Assembly: GCA_963855995.1 (NCBI GenBank) | Contig: OY979716.1 | Span: 87,018,173 to 87,082,172 of the forward strand | Length of the DNA stretch: 64,000 nucleotides | From: Muricea muricata | Taxonomy: Eukaryota > Cnidaria > Anthozoa > Malacalcyonacea > Plexauridae | Direction: 5' to 3' | Shown here: positions 44,485 to 55,114 of the stretch, piece by piece | Layout: every line of letters begins with the position of its first letter | Position numbering within the stretch: the first letter of the stretch is position 1 | Made by a program: the position numbers and the translations under genes | The notes under the pieces: generated by a model | Database searches by the model: none | What the model was told of the DNA's origin: nothing | The model's input: the letters and a program-made list of their open reading frames with translations, nothing else

Positions 44485-45064
44485 AAGAGCTTAAATTCCT
44501 CCATGCAGCATTACATCCCCAATTTACGGATTCTGTAGACAATGTGATGCTCTGGGCTGCCTTTACCCTGGCCTTCTTTTGGTTTCTATGATGCAGTGAA
44601 TTTACGTGCAACTCCCCATTCGACGTAACCTGCCACCTTTCCCGAACTGACATCATTTTCCACCCCAGCATTTTACATGCTGCATCCTACAACATTATTA
44701 AACGTTCCAAAACCGATCCGTTTCGTCACGGATGCCATTTCACCATTGGATCCTCTTATAGTGAACTTTTCCCTGTACGGGCTATGAAGACCTATCTCCT
44801 CCAGTCGCCGTCGGAACAAACACTCCACCCTTTGTTTAAATTCAAGTCTGGTGACCCGCTTACGCGCACCACACTAATGTCACATTTACGCTGCTTGCTT
44901 CGAGACTATGGACTAGATGGGAAACTCTACGTGTCGCATAGCTTCAGAATCGGAGCTGCTACGGCCGCTGGCTCACCCAGACTACCTTCTTGGCTAATTA
45001 GGACACTGGGTAGTTGGACATCAGACTGTCATGAACGTATATTCGAACTCCCAAGGAGGTTTTA

Positions 45065-46553
45065 ATGTCTGTTCCATATCAAATAACTGCAAGTAACCAT
45101 TACAACTATTGTTACTGACATCTGTTTAGGTTTTATTATAGCTCTAGCTCAGTTGTGTGGATCCTTGCTGTCTGTGTATGATGTTACTGTTTGTTCCAAA
45201 CTCCAATCGCCATGTCCACTATTTTTTAATCACACCAGGCACCAACGATCCACACAACTTATACAGATGAGGAAGTATCATTACCAGGGGACTGTATTAA
45301 ATGATGGTCCCATATCGGCTGGAAGTCTACCCCTAATACCTATCTAGGCCGTGGTCACCATGACGAATAAATACCAGTGCAATTCAAAGCTGTGACCAGC
45401 GTTTGTTTGTTTATGCTTTCAAGCACGCACGTGAAGTTCTGTTTTCATCACGCCATCATTCACTACTAGTTCCCCTGTTATTTTTTGATGCCGCTTCTCA
45501 TGAATGTAGTGTACTAGTACAGATTGTCTTTAATGGCAGGGAAGTGCTGTCCCTTGGGACAACACTTCGCGTGGCGAAGTGTATTTTACAGGTCATTCAG
45601 ATCACAAACCGACCAGTATGACCTGACCTAGAGACTCGATGCGTGAGTCATTTCAGTTGAGTGCCGTTAACAATGTTTGGTCACCAGTCCAAACGGTACT
45701 CAACATCGACGAGATGACGAGCCTGAACGGGGGTTCGCATGTTCCCCCTGTTATCTAGAGGTCCACCTGTTCCTCTAGAAAAACCTACAGTTTTTGCATG
45801 CTCTCTCGGGTTTTGAGTACCCTTACTGTCCCAGTATACCAAGGGTGGTCCCTAGACCATCAGGACTCATTTCGCTGACAACATGCACAGAGATGCGTCA
45901 TTTCCTCTGAGTCTAAAGGTCTGCCTGTTCCTCTAGAAAATGTAGGTTAGCAAGAGCCTCTAGACCAAACATTTTGCCTGAGCACTTCCTTGCCCTAAAT
46001 TATATGCCACAAACGAGTCTCGAATTTGTTTTGTTTGAGCGTATATATGGGTTGTTTTTGCAGAGATGCCACTAGTTTAATTCCATATTTCGATTATGTT
46101 AACATATTAACAACATTAACAAGTGTTAAGCACAAACAGGAACACGTCTGTATATGTTTGATCATGATGCAGGAGTAGGATTGTGAAGTGTTTTTGCATG
46201 GGGAATCATTCGTGTATCAGCCTCTTCATGATCACAGCAAATCTATGAGAGCTTTCTTTGACTGCTAAATATACTTCTATGCCCTTTAAAGGACATTGGC
46301 AATAAATTTTTTTATTCTTTATATCTATTACACATACGTACGGCATACTTATTACGTATTTTCACTTGTCCATCGCGTTTAGTTGCTTAGAAATATTGTA
46401 AAACTTTCTACCTTCGTCCGCCATCTTGAAAAAAAAAACAGGGTATGCTAATTTATGCGTAAATAAATTTGTGATGTCAGGTGCAATGGAAAACAGATAT
46501 TATCAATATAAAATAATACGTGTGCAATCACATTATAAGAAGATTTTGACTAA
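45065..46553. other. DIRS 3' tail and non-coding sequence
   Basis: No coding ORF supported. An inverted pair GTTGTGTGGATCC / GATCCACACAAC (about 45153-45260) and a direct repeat around CTGTTCCTCTAGAAAA (about 45768 and 45928) may be part of the terminal repeats of the DIRS element. Confidence 0.45.
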
Positions 46554-46663
46554 TTAACAATTAGTCGCCGAAGGCGAGATGATTACAAGCCTATAGTCAC
46601 TGAGCCGAAGGCGAAGTGACTATAGGCTTGTAATCACCGAGCCTGAGGCGACTAATTGTTTTA
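46554..46663. repeat. Foldback (MITE-like) palindrome
   Basis: The arms 'AACAATTAGTCGCC...TATAGTCAC' and 'GTGACTATAGG...GGCGACTAATTG' are about 46 bases each with a short centre carrying the repeated word CCGAAGGCGA. Near-perfect pairing suggests recent origin. Confidence 0.85.
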
Positions 46664-46935
46664 GTATATTATTCAGTATTGAAAACGCTTTGAGAAATTT
46701 TAGATTTATTTACAAGTACACAAATATACAACATTCTTATTTTAATGAATAATTTGCATCGTTTCCGAGTCATGCATCTATGATCACATGATGTACAAAT
46801 TACAACATCGATTCGAGTCAGCAAAAACAACACGATGTAATCGCTATAATGTCTCGAATTTTATCGCTTATCATGCAGAAAGAGGAAAGGTTTAATACAA
46901 AACGATTGAAATAGTAGTGTTATTAATTGTTAATG

Positions 46936-48362
46936 TTAAACGTAAAGGAACATCCATGGAAAGTGCCGCTTGGAAGAATGATTGAGGGACACACCATGCG
47001 TTTGAAGGATGTTTGCTTCATTCCTTCCCAAGGAGATTGAGCTGTTGTCAACAGGTGGATGGCTTTGTACTGCAGGAACTGTTGTAGGGACGATTGATGA
47101 AGAATCGGACGAAGATGAGGTTGTTGTTGTGCTTTTTTCGCCATGAACAAAATGACTGAGCGTTGATGACATGTGTTTGAATTGATTCAAAATTGGTCTT
47201 TCGCAGTAACTTTCGATGCTTGTGTCGCTTCTGTGGCCAGTCACGGCTTTAATTTTCCGCGTTTCGACGTTGTTAGATGACAGGATGGTGACCGTGGTGG
47301 CTCGAAGCGAGTGGTTAGTATAATACGGCAAGATGGCAGCCCTTTCAGACATATTTCTCAACATATTGTCAAGCGTGTTATGGCCAAGCGCCTTCTGCTC
47401 GTACCATATAATCGCCTGGTTAGGATTGAACTTGGCCGTAAGATCCTTTGGTCGCTGAAATAGACGGTCAGTATTTGGATTGAGATGACTGAGGTACGTT
47501 TTGATGGTCTTAACTGGACATCTTGGCGAATTTGTTATGGCAAAAATCTTGCCGTCCGAGTGGTCTTCAGTTCCTTCAAGGCCACCGGTGTGATTCTTGC
47601 TGGAAAGTACTGTCCCTGGTTCATCTTTGTTTAGCTCAAAGTATTCGTTTCCATCACTTGTTATGCAAAGTCGTAGCATGGATTTCTTCAGGACACTCTG
47701 GTTTTCACGGCCTCGTTTGCCAAGGGAGATATAAAACCAAACTGTTTGAAGCAGACTGCGAGGATTACTCGTTTCAGCGCTGGTTAGTTCGCCTTTCTCG
47801 AAGAGCTGTTGTACGGCTTCAGCAGTCAAGGGATTTTTATGCACTGTTCCAGCAATTTTACCACTTCCAACAAGATGCTTCAGGTAGGCATGAAGTGTTT
47901 TATTTGCTTCATTAAACACAACAGCATCGCAAATTGAATATGTTTTGTTGTGCGGTTCTGACCGAAGATGGCGATCCAAGGCTGCTCGGGTTGACATCAA
48001 GCTTGTTTTCTTATAGTTTGAGCCATCTTTTTTCCTCGCAGAAACGTAAAACTTTGACAAACATTTGTTCATCTCAGGAATTTCCATGTTTTCGAATTCC
48101 GTCGTAAACTCGTTTTGTTGTAAAAACCATTCTGTTTTAAAAACAGTTTAAAACATGTAAATTTTATTGTGTCGCTCCTCACTGTTTTTACAAGTTCTTA
48201 TTGGTAAAATAAATTGTTGAATACACGTAAAAGAGGGTTTTTCTTACCTTTAAATAATTTAACACCATATTTCGTGGCTTCCTTTGTTTTTGAAGGAATG
48301 GCAGAGGCTTTTATATTTTCTATATCAGCTGCAGAAATTTTAGCAAATCGATTTTCAGCCAT
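46936..48362 (-). CDS. Crypton-type tyrosine recombinase, two exons, apparently intact
   Basis: Exon 1 (48362-48248) starts MAENRFAKISAADIENIKAS and ends 'YGVKLFK' before GTAAG. Exon 2 (48131-46936) begins after AACAG and continues in phase 'EWFLQQNEF...EIPEMNKCLSKFY'. The joined protein is about 436 residues. The recombinase core shows the first Arg in 'LGKRGREN', 'YYTNHSLRATTVT' (His-x-x-Arg), and 'VTGHRSDTSIESYCERP' with the second His and the Tyr nucleophile. All catalytic positions are therefore present. The tail is Ser/Thr-rich. This DUF3504-like architecture is shared by Cryptons and by host proteins derived from them, so either an active Crypton or a domesticated gene is possible. The 115-base intron and absence of stops set it apart from its neighbours. 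Confidence 0.85.
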
Positions 48363-48375
48363 TATTTTTGGAAAA

Positions 48376-48419
48376 GCAATAGTTACTGCTCAGAGCAGTC
48401 TCAGCAGTAACTATTGCCT
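48376..48419. repeat. Short perfect palindrome upstream of the Crypton start codon
   Basis: GCAATAGTTACTGCT and its reverse complement AGCAGTAACTATTGC face each other around 'CAGAGCAGTCTC', just 5' of the ATG. It could form a hairpin in the leader mRNA or be part of the element end. Confidence 0.6.
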
Positions 48420-48501
48420 CAGAGTTACTGCAGAGGGAGCCAATCAAAATACTGTAAGGCCATTTTTCAATACTGAATTTATACTAAAACAGAATAGATA
48501 A

Positions 48502-50060
48502 ACTTAAAATTTTTTCTATAACCACGTAACAATTTAGCAGCACTACTCTACTACATGTTTCGACTGTGTTTTTAAAATAAAGGCGTTTATTTTGGCAGTA
48601 ATGTTTGTGCGCTTTGTATACACCACTGGTAATATCTACACTTTATTAACAGAATTAAAAGCACCACCTGTCGGCACTGAGTGTTTATTTATATTCCTAA
48701 TGTAAAGTTATAAAAACCATGTAAAGTAAAAAAGCAAATTCCGAAAAAAGACATCTTGAGAATGAAAAGTATGCTTCAAAACAAGACGCAGGTTGAAGCT
48801 TAATCATCATTTTGTCTGTATCAACAGAAACAATAGCGCGTTAACTAAACAATATAAATGAATTGACAGGGTACAATATGTTTTTGTTTGCAGTGCACGT
48901 TATGTTGATGTAATATTGCTTGTGAGGAAGCCATTTAGTAAACTGCACATGGCATTAGTGTTAGTTTTACAGACCTCCCAGGTTCCGAATGTGAGACTCA
49001 AACCCTGTCAATGGACATTCAAATTATTGAGGAGGAAGACGAAACACAAGTAGACACAAACCAAAAACAAGATCGGTAAAAACACAAACTCTCATTGAGG
49101 CGACATCAAGTTTCTTTTGCGAAATGAAACAGCCACTTCCCACGTTGGAATGGACACCAGAAATTTTACCGGTAAAAGAGCAATCCGGTAGTGTTGCTTA
49201 AACAAGCGGAATACAAAAGGAAGTCGAAATTTACGAATCGAGCAGTGCCAGTGTATAACTGTGTACACTATGTACCGTTCTTATTATTATATAGACAGAA
49301 ATTTTGTGATCACTCCAATACTCGATAGTCTTGATGTGAAATTTATTTCAATTTAGGATTAATAATTTGTTATTTTGTTTCAAACAGCAGAAGGGACCTT
49401 ATTCTCTCAAATTGTAGATACTGTTTTATTTGATATGACCCTGCTCCATGTGCAAAAGCGATAACTTTTTGCTGCCTGATTTTTTGGCATATTTAAATGA
49501 GTATAAATGCCATTAGGCGACGCAAACTGGTCTCGGATTTTCGTGTAAACACACGACTGCCCACACCATCTCAAGGCGCCATGCATTTTCGGCCTCAAAC
49601 ATATGGCCGACTTCGTCTTCAGACGATTCACTCTCTTCTTTCAAGTCGCTCTCGTCATCGCTGTTGCTTGCCTTCATTCCTGGTTCAAGTTCAAATTGAT
49701 AGGGTAATACCCTATCTCTTTGATTATCATGAATATTTTCAATTTAAATAATCAAAAACCTCCAAATTCCTCACCAGAAGTACGAAATCGCGATATACAC
49801 ATAATAAAATATATTTGATGTTTTGATTCTCCCCTACACCTGACGTCACACAGGTCGTGACCTGTGAAGATAATTTTTTGAAAATCTATCCAAGATGGCG
49901 GCCGTATCGAATGTTCAGATTGAAATAACTCAAGAATGAGACAATTTGGATAAAAAATAATGCAATATTTGTAATCAGAGGGTAAAATATTACTAGTATC
50001 AACAATAAAAAAATTATTGCCATTGTCCTTTAACAGCTGTGAATCTGCCTTTTTCCACAC
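48502..50060. other. No gene seen
   Basis: Short ORFs on both strands lack motifs and splice-supported continuity. A fragment around 48965-49200 reads as charged sequence but has no start or recognisable domain. Confidence 0.35.
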
Positions 50061-50602
50061 ATCAAATATTAACTTCATCAGCTCCTCCTTGTTTTAGCCA
50101 GAAGACAAACTTTTTCCACTAACGTGGAACCCGCTGTTACTGGCCATAAATGTAAATTATCTGGACATCGCAGGCAAAATCCTCTAGTTTGAAATTGGAA
50201 TAGATCGTGGCGTTGACAACCCCATAAATCAGTTGCTAGTTAACCAAATGTGGGTGGAAGAACTGTCAGCGTTTGCAGCATTCCAATTGCATATAAAATA
50301 TACACCTTCTTTCCAATGGGAAGATGTACCAAACTACCTTACACTTCCTCTTTAGCAGCATGAAGTCAATTTTGCCTTTACAGTTTTGACCAGATCTCCT
50401 TCATTTATCACCAGTGTGCATGGGAATGGTTGCAGAAAATACTTCAACACTTCTTTCATTTGTACATTTCAACTCTTAGCAATGAGGCGCATTTTGGCAA
50501 AAAGACTTTGAGTTTTGCAATGCGACAAAAGTTTGCCTTTCTTGTTCTTGCTCGTGACCTTTTTCCTAAACGAGAATGTTTGCACAAGTTTGTTTTGCTT
50601 AT

Positions 50603-50887
50603 TTATAAGTAGATATTCAGTTCTTCTCCAATAATATGGGTTTTCATAAATTCTAGTGCAGCACTTTCCCTTTTTTCTAGCACAATTCCCATATCATTCA
50701 TTACTGCAGAAGTAGCAGTAGTTCCACTTGCCAAATGAACTGGTACATCATGGTCATTGTGGAAGTGATTAATCATGACTTCCATTGTTTTGGTGACATC
50801 TGCAACTGCTTTTTCACTTGCATCTATCCTCGTTTTGTCCAAATCTTTTTTAGCCTTAGGTGGGGTGGCGAGACAAAGTATAACAAA
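50603..50887 (-). CDS. Exon of an old, unidentified transposon-type gene
   Basis: The minus-strand frame reads 'PPKAKKDLDKTRIDASEKAV', then 'VPVHLASGTTATSAVMNDM' and ends 'HIIGEELNIYL'. It is the most downstream recognisable part of a multi-exon minus-strand gene whose other parts are at 52270-52440, 52620-52679 and 58567-58740. The family is one I associate with recurrent uncharacterised anthozoan proteins. No biochemical role is known to me. Confidence 0.45.
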   Translation of the reverse strand, partial: FVILCLATPPKAKKDLDKTRIDASEKAVADVTKTMEVMINHFHNDHDVPVHLASGTTATSAVMNDMGIVLEKRESAALEFMKTHIIGEELNIYL

Positions 50888-50961
50888 GTAAAAACATATA
50901 CTGAAATACCTTAATGCTGTGTTACCGTATTTGTCATCCTAAATCTTTCAATTAATGAAAG

Positions 50962-51359
50962 TTGAAAATGGACCATTCCCCAATTAGACAAACTTTTAAA
51001 TTCGAAAACAATTTTAGCACAGTTAGAAAGAGCTTCCTAAATTTAGTGAAATTGTGAAGTGTGGTTGCAAAATATTGTAAAATGTGGAAAATATAGCCCT
51101 GTAAAGTTGGCAAATTTTGTATACTTTTGTATTACGAACGGAAAAGCGTTACCACTACGTGGAAACGTAGTAATGCTTTTTCCCGCGTAATACAACAGTA
51201 TACAAAATTTGCAAACTTTAAGGGGCTATAATTTCCACATTTTACAATAGTTTACAATCAAACTTCACAATTTCACTAAATTTAGGAAGCTCTTTCCAAC
51301 TGTGCTAAAATTGTTTTCGAATTTAAAAGTTTGTCTAATTGGGGAATGGTCCATTGAAA
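50962..51359. repeat. Large foldback element (about 400 bp)
   Basis: The arms are almost 190 bases each, running from TTGAAAATGGACCATTCC to its reverse complement ending GGAATGGTCCATTGAAA. They share 'AAGAGCTTCCTAAATTTAG' and 'TATACAAAATTTGC'. The centre is CG-containing ('CACTACGTGGAAACGTAG'). Very long arms and a small loop predict strong cruciform or hairpin formation. Confidence 0.85.
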
Positions 51360-52269
51360 TGTCAAAATACCTTTTAAATTCTGTTGTTTGCCCTTGCTTT
51401 ACATTGTCTGGTGATAGCACTTCTCTCAGCTTGTGCAATTAACTAACGACGCATAGCTCCTTTATTCAGCGTCATCCCTACGAAGCCACCTTTCATTCTG
51501 GAATCTCTGAAAACAAAAGAAATATAACCATTAACATCCTTAGGTATATAATGTGAGAGAATTCTAAGTTGTTTAGTGTCTGTTAAATCTTCACAACCTA
51601 TGCCTGAAAACACATCTTCTTGTCTTTGAACAGTCCAGTTATTTTCAATATTTTCAGCCTTATCTACCAGAGATTAAAAATAGAAAAATTCAGAGTGAGT
51701 GCTTTTGCACATAAGATTACGCATAATAACCTTCATAAAACACGTACTGGAAGTTTCGTAGTTTACAAAATGGATTAGTGTTAAAGGTACAATACATACA
51801 TGAATCTTTTTAACAATCGTCTACAGTCCACTATGCTATGTGTTGTCCAAAATACATTTAAATAATAACCAAAGCTGTTGATCGGATTAGACAAAATGTC
51901 GACTGCATAAAAGGTCAGTATAGTTGCATGGGTTAGTTTCCTTGAGGGACACCATTTCTAGCCAGTAGCAAGGCAAATAGCAAGAATAATTAATGTGATC
52001 TGTGGCAAAAAACCAGGGGATCATAGATCGGAGGGAACTAAGGTGTAGGGTCATCTAGTCTCACGTTTTAGTCACTCGGATATAAAGAAGAAGAAGCTGT
52101 ACCATCTCTATGTATTATGACCAGAATGCAAACAACAGGTTTTCCTTGCTTTGATTCTTGATAAACAGCTTGTACTCTGTTTTTGCATCAGTGACAATAT
52201 TTCTCTACAGATATCCACAAACATTTTTTATCCACAACATTTGCCGTTCTGAATCCTCTTGTACATTAA

Positions 52270-52679
52270 TGCCAATCACGTGTAGTGGACTGTCTTCGGC
52301 AACTGGTAACAACTTCTCAAATGCTTGAACACGTAACCTTTCCATCGTTTCATTTTACGAGCCCTAACAGAACGGTTGTAATGTTTTCCAGATAGCATGC
52401 CATTCAAGGAACCCGATGCTACAATCTCTGCCTTGATTATTACGCCCAGAAAATTATATTATATTAAATTATAGATAGAATTAAATTATTTAGTAATTTA
52501 TATGACCCAAACCCTGCTGGCATATTGCCAGACTAACACATGCAGACTGACACACAAAGGTATAATGGAATGCATACTGGTATACTGAAAGATTGAACAA
52601 CCACTTGATACTTACCTGCAGTCCTGCATCTTTGAAAATTTTAGATATTGCACTGCAAAATTGTGTGGAATTGCACATC
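52270..52679 (-). pseudogene. Exons of the same old minus-strand gene (interrupted by insertions)
   Basis: At 52679-52620 the frame reads 'CNSTQFCSAISKIFKDAGLQ' up to a GTAAGT donor. At about 52440-52330 it reads 'EIVASGSLNGMLSGKHYNRS', followed by decayed frames. The upstream coding continues on the far side of the insertion at 58567 in the same strand and phase style. Frame shifts show it is no longer functional. Confidence 0.5.
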
Positions 52680-52692
52680 TTTAACTCTTCAT
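52680..52692. repeat. Left 13-bp duplication (TTTAACTCTTCAT)
   Basis: Perfect match to 58554-58566, exactly bordering the tRNA-like repeat cluster. The length is typical of non-LTR/SINE insertion. Confidence 0.8.
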
Positions 52693-52719
52693 TTCAGAAC
52701 CATCCTCGGAGATATGAAA

Positions 52720-52890
52720 AACTAGATTCACATTAATCTGACACTGCAGAGAACAACGAAAAATTCGTTGTCTCGAGCGGGATTCTCGACCGCCGTTCTA
52801 CCAATGAGCTATCGAGTTGCGAGTTCGAATCCCGCTCGAGACAATGAATTTTTCGTTGTTCTCTGCAGTGTCAGATTAATGTGAATCTAG
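52720..52890. repeat. Head-to-head tRNA-like palindrome
   Basis: 'ATTAATCTGACACTGCAGAG' and 'GTCTCGAGCGGGATTCTCGA' on the left face their complements on the right ('GAATCCCGCTCGAGACAATG', 'CTCTGCAGTGTCAGATTAAT'). The middle retains 'GTTCTACCAATGAGCTATCG'. It is a foldback derived from two inverted copies of a tRNA-like unit. Confidence 0.75.
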
Positions 52891-53201
52891 TTTTTCATAT
52901 CTCTGAGGATGGTTCTGAAATAGAATTCAAACACTTGGCGTCCTCAAAGACAAGCGTTAAGTCGTCACGAAAATATTTCGTGCACTTAAACTGGATAAGA
53001 CTCGCTACCAATCCCAGTTGACTCAATAGCTCAATTGGTAGTGCGGCAGTCTAGAAACCCGAAGATGCGAGTTCAAATCCCGCTCAAGACAACGAATTTT
53101 TCATTGTTCTCTGCAGTGTCAGACTAATGTGAATCTAGTTTTTCATATCTCTGAGGATGGTTCTGAAATAGAATTGAAACACTGCGCGTCCTCAAAGACA
53201 A

Positions 53202-53209
53202 GCGTTAAG
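53202..53209. repeat. Left 8-bp target-site duplication of the hAT element (GCGTTAAG)
   Basis: Perfect match to 58370-58377. Confidence 0.88.
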
Positions 53210-54343
53210 CCAGGGTGCATTCCGTGAACGTTTTGTGGAAGATCTTCGGCGTGAGGTTTGGATTGCTGGCGCATAATCACGTGGAGTTTGGCGCACAAGT
53301 TTTAAATTTCGGTAGTTGGCGCATGATCATCGCATGTTCGATCCCAAGACGTATAAATTAGTTAATTAAACCTTTCCTTCTATCGTGCATTCACTCTGTT
53401 ACATTCTTAAGCTCAAACAGTCCAACTCCATGACTGAACAATTTAGAAAAAGCATATTCTGAAACCGAAGAGTGGAGGCACAGAGCTTTGTTTTTCACTT
53501 TTTTCCCTTGTTTGCAATAATTGAATTATAAACAGTACTCACCAATTACAACATTATTTATGTAATCATCTTCCGAATTCCAATTTAACTGTAGTATAAA
53601 AAGAGTGTATGATGTAGCTTCTTTTCTGTATCACAAATAAACCTATTTTTGCTGTTTTTGAATCAATTCGCACCCTTTTTTGTTCACAGCATAGCTTCCA
53701 CTCGCCAGGAAATTTCCTGGCAAAAGGAATTTTACACGTTTGGCAGGAGAAATGCCAGGAAAAAACATTTTGCCAAGCAATTGAAAGGAAATTTGACCAA
53801 GTGCCAAGAAATTTTTGGAGTTCTTTTAACTGAAAGGGGGGGGGGGGGAGAATTTGCTTTCAATTTTCAATCATCCCAGGTTAAGTTAGAGGCTTTTGAA
53901 AAACCTCAACCTGTTGATTAATTCGAAAGGCAAACTGTCGAAACAAAGACTAAGTTATAAAGTAACTCAAGCAATTCTTGCTAGTTGGAACGATATTAAA
54001 CTATGTGTATATATTGGGGGAACGGTTGTATAAACGTTGTCTATTACTACTTGAGTGAAATTATTGTGAACATTCCTTACTATAAGATCAAAAAAGTGCA
54101 CAACCTTGCCCTGGATATGAATTGGAGTTCATGCATACTGTAATTCATAAATTGTACGTTCGTATACTAAAAATCTTTGTAGCATTGCTGAAAATAGACA
54201 TTGCTTTCGGATTGAAAATGACAAAACACAGATAATTTATTTTGTCCAAGTTGTTAGTTATTTATTTGATCAATTTATCAACATAGATTGATTACTGTAG
54301 GTTATATTTCTTTGTATTGATATTAAAATATTCAGTTTTCAGC

Positions 54344-55036
54344 CATGGAACATGTTTGTGCTGTCTGTTCGCAATCAGTAGGTAATGCACATACATGCAG
54401 CATGTGCAACAAGTTTGTGCACCTTATTTGTGGTATCCCAGAAGGAGAAGGATTTGGTCAAAAATTGAGATGCAACAACTGCTCACAAAAGGGTATGATG
54501 CCAAGGTCAATTCTATAGTATTGAATTACATTTATCACAAACGCAGGTTGACACATCCAATATTCAAAACTACATATTATATTCACAGCTACAATCAAAG
54601 AAGATCATCAATCACATGAGACGAAAACTGCTAAACTGTCATTAAAGAGAAAGTTAAATTGGGATTGGAAGGAGACGTCGTTGAGCCACACATCCCAGAG
54701 AAAATCAACAAGTTCAACGAAAGTTACGTTTGCCTAGAATGTCTCGAGAGGTCATTTGATGGGCAATATGAAGAAAAAAATGCAAGTATTTGCAGAATAA
54801 ATGCATCTTCCATCGATCGGCATAAAGTCAGATGGCACACCGCTGCCAACAATCAGTCCTGTACTGTAGTGCCATCCAGTGCACCCGATGTCCGTCAGCT
54901 GTATGCAAAATATGGTAAAGCTAAAAAGGTCCATGCCCAAGCTTCCAAAGATAACAGTAGACCACAAGCAACCAATGCTGTCACAAGTTCTTGTCAGTCA
55001 ACAAGACAAAAAACGTTGTTGTCCTTCTGTCACTAA
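54344..55036 (+). CDS. hAT transposase, N-terminal zinc-finger exons
   Basis: The first exon starts at ATG 54344 and encodes a Cys/His-rich finger: 'HVCAVCSQSVGNAHTCSMCN', then 'VHLICGIPE' and 'LRCNNCS'. It ends before GTATGA at about 54495. The second exon follows TTCACAG at about 54589. Its later frame (54659-55036) has 'YVCLECLERSFDGQ' and 'DRHKVRWHTA', a CX2C...HX4H BED-like or C2H2 finger usual at the N-terminus of hAT transposases. The frame connection between 54590 and 54659 is uncertain (possible one-base shift). The last listed frame ends at 55036, about 80 bases before the main body opens. Confidence 0.5.
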
Positions 55037-55114
55037 AAAACCAATAAAGATTCAAATCAACCCATTCAACCCATTCAACCCACTGATCAAGCAATTGATA
55101 ACAATTTCAACAAA

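Larger units (their letters stand above)
42087..45064 (+). pseudogene. DIRS-like tyrosine recombinase, split by a Mutator-like insertion
   Basis: The N-terminal half (42087-42468) reads 'WASSTKHTYASRMKQIILFC' and ends 'LKGLKRLKGEKLRDRRPIT'. After a 2-kb insertion the same frame resumes at 44476 with 'VKELKFLHAALHPQF', and later 'YVSHSFRIGAATAA' and 'LIRTLGSWTSDCHERIFELP'. The His-x-x-Arg pair of the recombinase is present. At the end, where the Tyr nucleophile is expected, the sequence reads His/Ile/Phe ('CHERIF'), and a TGA interrupts at about 44590. So both insertion and point decay have killed it. Confidence 0.85.

Noticed and set aside
47523..47915. Plus-strand 130-codon ORF
   Set aside because: Antisense to the intact Crypton recombinase.
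52781..52850. Possible functional tRNA gene
   Set aside because: The tRNA-like sequence is part of an inverted repeat, occurs several times in the window with mismatched acceptor arms, and fits a tRNA-derived repeat.
53649..53921. Plus-strand ORF through a poly-G run
   Set aside because: Low-complexity sequence in the 5' part of the hAT element with no motif and no conserved start.
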